10,675 nucleotides of DNA from Chloroflexota bacterium (GTDB lineage Bacteria; Chloroflexota; Anaerolineae; Promineifilales; Promineifilaceae), in NCBI GenBank assembly GCA_020353135.1, contig CP070688.1, positions 4,159,717 through 4,170,391 of the forward strand, written 5' to 3'. The notes beneath the pieces are model-generated. The model was not told the origin of the DNA. It saw only the letters and a list, made by a program, of their open reading frames with translations, and made no database searches. This document shows positions 7,463-10,675 of the stretch, one piece after another. Positions within the stretch are counted from its first letter, which is position 1, and each line of letters starts with the position of its first letter. A program made the translations under genes and the position numbers.

Positions 7463-8668
7463 TTACTCGGGCACGTCGTATGTATCAATAGTATATTTCA
7501 ACGAGTCCAAATAGGCGTCTTCATAGGCGTCATCCCATACAGAAGAATACAGCAAGAAGATAGTCCCGCGTGTCTCTAGAAAGGAAATGCCACTGTATTC
7601 CCCACTGGGCGAACGCCAGTTGAGGCGCTCACTGCCATCCGGCTGAACCTGGTCGTCGCTTATCTGGATGTCGGCCGCATAGAATTCTTTCAACAGTTCA
7701 AGTGCAAAAGCGCCGGCCTCAGATCTGGAGATCATTTCGCCGTCATCGTAGGTGATATTCTCAATGAACGCATGCTCGTCGGGCGAAGTGAACGTGTCGA
7801 CGATGAATACGTCGCCCTCTACCATTTCATAGGTCCACGGGATCGGCACGTCGATGGAGAAGAGATCGCCAGGACCGTAGAAGGTATAGATCCAATAATA
7901 TGGGTCGACTGAGTCTATGACCGCCTGGTGGTTGACCAACATCGAGTCAAGGACGGCTTCGTAGCCAGCTTCATAAGCAGCAAATTCGTCGCTGTCAGCC
8001 CAGAAATCCGTGGCATACATGGCCGAGCCATAAAGATCGTAATAAGTGAAAACGGTCTGGGGGATACCGTCATGTACGAACTCCTTGGTTACTCGAGCTA
8101 CGCCAAAGTCAGGATCTATTTGATAGTCGATGATCTGGTACCCTTCAGAATCGCCGAAGAAGTTGAGTTCGCGGGCGTCGACGAATCGTTCAAAAGAGTC
8201 TCCGTCCAAATCGGCGCCGGCATTGGTTACCTCCACTTCAATGAAGCCACCGCCGTCTGGCTCGCTGAAAGTCGCGCCGCCGTCACCTTCTTCCATGAGC
8301 CAGCCGGCCGGCGGATTGATCTCGAAATAATCTAGCGGATGGATGTACGATGCTGTATCTAGCGCCAAAGTCTCGGCTACAGGGTCTTCAGCGCTTGCCG
8401 GTTCTGTAGCCGTCGGCTCCTCGGTCGCAGGTACTTCAGTTGGCGGCGGTTCGGTGGGTGGTGGGTCAGTCGGTGGTGGCTCAGTTGGAGTCGGTGGTGG
8501 GTCGGTTGGATTGACTACCTCTTGCTCCAGGACAGCCGTCGGCTCTATGGCCGCCGGCGCTATTTCAGGTGCGGCCGTCGGCTCTTCGTCTCCGGCAGCG
8601 AAGTTGCAGGCCATAGCCGCCAGCAGTAACAAGGCAATAAGCCAAAATATCGGACGTGCACGCTTCAT
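7463..8668 (-). CDS. Lipoprotein with tandem PsbP/Mog1-like domains
   Basis: A 401-residue exported protein. Residues 1-20 form a lipoprotein signal (basic MKRAR, hydrophobic WLIALLLLAA) ending at Cys21 in AMAC, which fits the lipobox pattern although -3 is Ala rather than Leu. Residues about 27-97 are a Pro/Thr/Glu/Ala linker with five-residue PPPT[E/D] repeats (54-78). Two related domains follow, beginning at YFEINPPAGW (about 114-123) and LFSIDVPIPW (269-278). Each goes on with alternating strands and an amphipathic helix, the pattern of PsbP/Mog1-like or DUF1795-type domains. This fold call is my inference. The mature protein is strongly acidic and rich in Tyr and Phe. By eye the gene is less GC-rich than the heme genes. 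The ATG at 8668 has a perfect AGGAGGT (8680-8674) five bases upstream. No enzymatic motif is visible; a surface-bound binding protein is plausible. Confidence 0.82.
   Translation of the reverse strand: MKRARPIFWLIALLLLAAMACNFAAGDEEPTAAPEIAPAAIEPTAVLEQEVVNPTDPPPTPTEPPPTDPPPTEPPPTEVPATEEPTATEPASAEDPVAETLALDTASYIHPLDYFEINPPAGWLMEEGDGGATFSEPDGGGFIEVEVTNAGADLDGDSFERFVDARELNFFGDSEGYQIIDYQIDPDFGVARVTKEFVHDGIPQTVFTYYDLYGSAMYATDFWADSDEFAAYEAGYEAVLDSMLVNHQAVIDSVDPYYWIYTFYGPGDLFSIDVPIPWTYEMVEGDVFIVDTFTSPDEHAFIENITYDDGEMISRSEAGAFALELLKEFYAADIQISDDQVQPDGSERLNWRSPSGEYSGISFLETRGTIFLLYSSVWDDAYEDAYLDSLKYTIDTYDVPE
8425..8509 (-). repeat. 15-bp coding repeats, PPPT[E/D] linker
   Basis: Degenerate 15-base units code five-residue PPPTE/PPPTD repeats in the linker between the lipid-anchored cysteine and the folded domains (residues 54-82). 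They resemble in composition the tail of the neighbouring DUF389 protein, so both exported parts carry the same kind of flexible, probably wall-spanning, segment. Confidence 0.7.
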
Positions 8669-8678
8669 TGAGGACCTC

Positions 8679-8722
8679 CTGGTAATGGATCGCGATAAAT
8701 AGAATGCGTTTCACATTACCAG
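8679..8722. repeat. 9-bp inverted repeat in the lipoprotein promoter/leader
   Basis: CTGGTAATG (8679-8687) and CATTACCAG (8714-8722) are perfectly complementary, with 26 bases between. One arm overlaps the candidate -10 box (8713-8718). The other touches the ribosome site (8674-8680). It could be a two-site operator or an RNA stem that hides part of the Shine-Dalgarno sequence. Confidence 0.5.
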
Positions 8723-8741
8723 CGGCGGCCCCACGCGTCAA
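8713..8741 (-). promoter_or_regulatory. Candidate promoter of the lipoprotein gene
   Basis: On the minus strand TTGACG (8741-8736, five of six consensus bases) lies 17 bases before TAATGT (8718-8713, three of six). It falls in the 85-nt gap between the second DUF3105 gene and the lipoprotein start. The good -35 box and exact spacing support it; the -10 box is poor. Transcription would begin near 8706. Confidence 0.35.
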
Positions 8742-8753
8742 TGGCCAATTAGT

Positions 8754-9341
8754 TTATTTTATGGGCGTGCCGTTCCCGTTGGAGCAGGTTGCGCCTAATT
8801 CAGGCGTTTGGGGTCCAAGCACATAGCGATCCAGGAACGTCGCCACACGATCGTCATCGGCTGAATCGACCTCTAGTTGAATGCCCCAGGCGGTCAAAAC
8901 CACCGGACTCCTGAGGTCAGGGTAGGGACTCAGTAAAGCGTAGCTATGGTCGCCCACAGCGTCCCGCAGCATTTCCACGTCATCGGCCGGCAGGCCCGGT
9001 TGATAAGTCACCCAAACGGCACCGTGTTCCATGGAGTGAACCGCGTGTTTGGCAACGATCGGCTCGTCGTAGATGCCGCAGTTCTGCCAGATGCCACTGT
9101 GAATGCCGCCGACCGGCGGCAGCCCAGTCTGGTCATAGATGACGTCTTCGTCATGGGCTCTTTCCAAGCCCACGAAACGCTGTAGCTCGGCCAGGGCTTC
9201 CGGTTCCTGCAGGCTCATGTACAGTAGGGCCCCCAGGCCTATGATGATCAGGGCGACAACGCCCCCAATCACGATGTTACGAACTGTCTGATCGCCTGAT
9301 TGACTTGCTAACTGACGCCTTCTTGTTCCTCTCTTACTCAT
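8754..9341 (-). CDS. DUF3105 membrane-anchored protein, copy 2
   Basis: A 195-residue protein with a basic N-terminus (MSKRGTRRRQ), one hydrophobic helix at about 22-42, and an extracytoplasmic domain of the DUF3105 family, whose function is unknown. The family core is clear: LPPVGGIHS (His81), WQNCGIYD (Cys88), HSMEHGAVWVTY (His102, His106), SPYPDL, AWGIQL and LGPQTPELGATC (Cys186). The conserved His and Cys residues look like metal ligands, which is inference. By hand it shares about 76 identical residues over about 112 aligned positions with the next gene upstream, so it is a tandem duplicate; the N-terminal and TM parts have diverged. AGGAG is only two bases from the ATG at 9341, an unusually tight ribosome site. 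It is separated from the first copy by 71 nt that hold a hairpin array. It ends in TAA. Confidence 0.88.
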   Translation of the reverse strand: MSKRGTRRRQLASQSGDQTVRNIVIGGVVALIIIGLGALLYMSLQEPEALAELQRFVGLERAHDEDVIYDQTGLPPVGGIHSGIWQNCGIYDEPIVAKHAVHSMEHGAVWVTYQPGLPADDVEMLRDAVGDHSYALLSPYPDLRSPVVLTAWGIQLEVDSADDDRVATFLDRYVLGPQTPELGATCSNGNGTPIK

Positions 9342-9362
9342 GACTCCTGATCCATTTACTAA

Positions 9363-9403
9363 GCTGAATATCAGCAGCTGAACTTCAGCAGCTGACCCTC
9401 AGC
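9363..9403. repeat. Array of three GCTGA-NNN-TCAGC hairpins, 14-bp period
   Basis: GCTGA arms lie at 9363, 9377 and 9391, each followed after three variable bases by a TCAGC arm (9371, 9385, 9399). A single A joins neighbouring hairpins. This gives three 13-bp mini-hairpins with a period of 14, or equally two exact copies of TCAGCAGCTGA (9371-9381 and 9385-9395). It fills most of the gap between the two DUF3105 genes. Confidence 0.8.
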
Positions 9404-9412
9404 CGGTGCCCC

Positions 9413-10003
9413 TTAGCCAATCGGCCGGCCGATGCCGCCATCACAAGGAGCCCCGAATTCCGGCGTCTGAGGGCCTAGCCGGTACTGATTGATGAATTGG
9501 GCGATACGCTCGTCCTCGACCGAATCTACCTGCAATTGCACGCCCCAGGCGCTGAGGACCACGTCGCTGGCTAGATCGGGGTAGGGGCTCAGCAGAACGT
9601 AGCTCCGGCCGCGTACTAGGTCATGCAAGGCTTCTACATCCTCATCAGGCAGGTCCGGTCTGTGGGTCAGCCATACCGCGCCGTGCTCCATTGAGTGAAT
9701 GGCATTCTTGGCCTCAACTGGTTGGTCGTATATGCCGCAGTTTTGCCACCTGGGGCTATGCGTTCCACCAACCGGTGGCAGTGATCCGCTTTCTATAACC
9801 ACGCCTTCGTCATGGCCTCTGAGCTGAGGCCCTTTGTCCTCAGCGCCTTCCACCGACCCGCCGAAGCCGCGGACGATTATAAGGACGATCGCGATTAGCG
9901 CCACGGCGGCGATCGATCCGCCGATCAGCAGCGTCCGCTTCCTTTTCTTTTGGGCCAATTCGTTACGTCGACGTTCCTTGCGGCTCGATTTGCTCTTAGC
10001 CAC
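9413..10003 (-). CDS. DUF3105 membrane-anchored protein, copy 1
   Basis: A 196-residue protein from the chosen start. It has a very basic cytoplasmic stretch (AKSKSSRKERRRNELAQKKRKR), one TM helix at about 25-45, and a DUF3105 domain outside. Family landmarks are LPPVGGTHS (His82), WQNCGIYD (Cys89), HSMEHGAVWLTH (His103, His107), SPYPDL, AWGVQL and LGPQTPEFGAPC (Cys187). The longer reading from TTG at 10021 (202 residues) would put the start codon inside TTGGAGGAA, which is better read as the ribosome site (GGAGG) for GTG 10003, about 11 bases away. It is the paralogue of the following gene and lies directly downstream of the copper ATPase, with its own promoter candidate between them. A role in extracytoplasmic metal binding is only a hypothesis. 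Confidence 0.86.
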   Translation of the reverse strand: MAKSKSSRKERRRNELAQKKRKRTLLIGGSIAAVALIAIVLIIVRGFGGSVEGAEDKGPQLRGHDEGVVIESGSLPPVGGTHSPRWQNCGIYDQPVEAKNAIHSMEHGAVWLTHRPDLPDEDVEALHDLVRGRSYVLLSPYPDLASDVVLSAWGVQLQVDSVEDERIAQFINQYRLGPQTPEFGAPCDGGIGRPIG

Positions 10004-10048
10004 CCGTTTTGATTCCTCCAAGTTGTTCGCTGTGCAGGCGTGGACGCT

Positions 10049-10077
10049 ATGATAATGTATCCGGGCTCTCCGGCCAA
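10049..10077 (-). promoter_or_regulatory. Candidate promoter of the DUF3105 pair
   Basis: On the minus strand TTGGCC (10077-10072, four of six) and TATCAT (10054-10049, five of six) are exactly 17 bases apart. Transcription would begin near 10042, giving a leader of about 39 nt to the GTG at 10003. That fits the ribosome site at about 10015-10019. It lies just after the likely terminator of the copper ATPase gene. Confidence 0.5.
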
Positions 10078-10095
10078 ATGGACAAGAAATCGGCC

Positions 10096-10120
10096 AAAAA
10101 AAGACGCCGGCCGGACGCCC
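10096..10120 (-). terminator. Probable intrinsic terminator of the copper ATPase gene
   Basis: Read on the minus strand, a GC-rich segment (10120-10103) can fold into a stem of about seven pairs, several of them G-U, with a five-base loop. It runs straight into seven T (10102-10096). The U-tract is good and the stem moderate. It begins about 60 nt past the ATPase stop. Confidence 0.45.
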
Positions 10121-10180
10121 AGACTGGCCTATTGTGCCGTTCGCAGCATCGGCCGACGGTGATGGACCTTACAATAACTG

Positions 10181-10675
10181 CTACAACTTCACCCGCCGCA
10201 GCCGCAACGAGTTGGACACCACGCTGACGCTGGAAAAGGCCATCGCCCCGGCCGCCAGGATGGGGTTCAGCTGGCGCAAGAAGTCCGGCGCCCACTCAAA
10301 CGGCGCCAGTACGCCGGCCGCAATGGGGATCAGGGCCACGTTATAGCCAAAGGCCCAGGCCAGGTTCTGCTTGATATTACGCATGGTCGCCTTGGACAAC
10401 TTGATGGCCTTGGGCACGCTCGGCAAGTCGCCGCGCATCAGGGTCACGTCGGCCGCTTCCATGGCCACGTCGGTCCCTGTGCCAATGGCGATGCCCACGT
10501 CGGCCTGGGCCAGGGCAGGCGCGTCGTTGATGCCATCACCAACCATGGCCACGACGTAACCTTCTTCCTGCAGCCGGGCGACATGGTCCGCTTTCTCGCC
10601 CGGCAATACCTCGGCCATGACCCGGTCCACGCCTACCTCGGCCGCGATGGCCTGGGCGGTGGCGGCATTGTCTCC
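10181..10675 (-). CDS. copA: Cu(I)-translocating P1B-type ATPase, C-terminal part
   Basis: The last 164 residues of a heavy-metal P-type ATPase; the rest lies beyond the right edge. It opens with [19 protein letters not shown] and [12 protein letters not shown] from the nucleotide-binding/P-domain, then the P-domain hinge [20 protein letters not shown] (its Asp pair helps hold Mg) and [16 protein letters not shown]. The last two TM helices carry NLAWAFGYN (TM7, YN motif) and [15 protein letters not shown] (TM8, MxxSS motif), which are typical of the Cu(I)-exporting subgroup. It would pump copper out of the cytosol using ATP. The frame is open through base 10675, so the GTG at 10630 is internal. 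It ends in TAG with RRVKL. It is followed by a probable terminator and the two DUF3105 genes on the same strand. Confidence 0.95.
   Translation of the reverse strand, partial: GDNAATAQAIAAEVGVDRVMAEVLPGEKADHVARLQEEGYVVAMVGDGINDAPALAQADVGIAIGTGTDVAMEAADVTLMRGDLPSVPKAIKLSKATMRNIKQNLAWAFGYNVALIPIAAGVLAPFEWAPDFLRQLNPILAAGAMAFSSVSVVSNSLRLRRVKL

Noticed and set aside
8343..8702. Plus-strand open frame rich in GGGSVGG
   Set aside because: It is antisense to the PPPT linker and signal peptide of the lipoprotein, whose own start has a perfect ribosome site.
10004..10021. TTG at 10021 as start of the upstream DUF3105 gene
   Set aside because: The TTG is part of TTGGAGGAA, which is a good ribosome site for GTG 10003.

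Overview
The window looks like a chromosomal segment of a GC-rich bacterium, most probably a member of the Chloroflexota (Anaerolineae/Caldilineae-like). This is inferred from the Pro/Thr/Glu-rich low-complexity tails on exported proteins, a DUF389 protein fused to universal-stress domains, DUF3105 membrane proteins, and a heme-gene cluster with an oxidase of the HemY type. I cannot name a species. No rRNA, tRNA, CRISPR, transposase or phage gene is visible.

Left part, + strand (1-3825): a tetrapyrrole cluster of hemE (5' end outside the window), hemY and hemL. HemL makes 5-aminolevulinate in the C5 pathway. HemE decarboxylates uroporphyrinogen III. The HemY-type flavoprotein oxidises a porphyrinogen near the end of heme synthesis. 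Gaps of 80 and about 40 nt suggest one transcript. hemL converges on the next gene with only 17 nt between the stop codons.

Right part, - strand (10675 down to 3843): in order of transcription these are the 3' end of a Cu(I)-type P1B-ATPase (copA-like), two paralogous one-TM DUF3105 proteins, a lipoprotein with two tandem PsbP/Mog1-like domains behind a PPPT[E/D] linker, an 886-residue USP-USP-DUF389 membrane protein with three C-terminal repeat domains and a 120-residue Pro/Thr/Glu tail, and an alpha/beta-hydrolase esterase. All but the esterase are predicted membrane or extracytoplasmic proteins, so the block reads as an envelope/stress/metal neighbourhood. A functional link among them is inference only.

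The intergenic regions are unusually structured. They hold a possible terminator after copA, a promoter before the first DUF3105 gene, an array of short hairpins with a 14-bp period between the two DUF3105 genes, a promoter overlapped by a 9-bp inverted repeat before the lipoprotein, a second 14-bp-period element plus an 11-bp-stem hairpin before the DUF389 gene, and a 17-bp-stem terminator before the esterase. That terminator lies downstream of a promoter-like sequence with a 12-bp palindrome over its -35 box. No gene-free stretch exceeds 300 bases.
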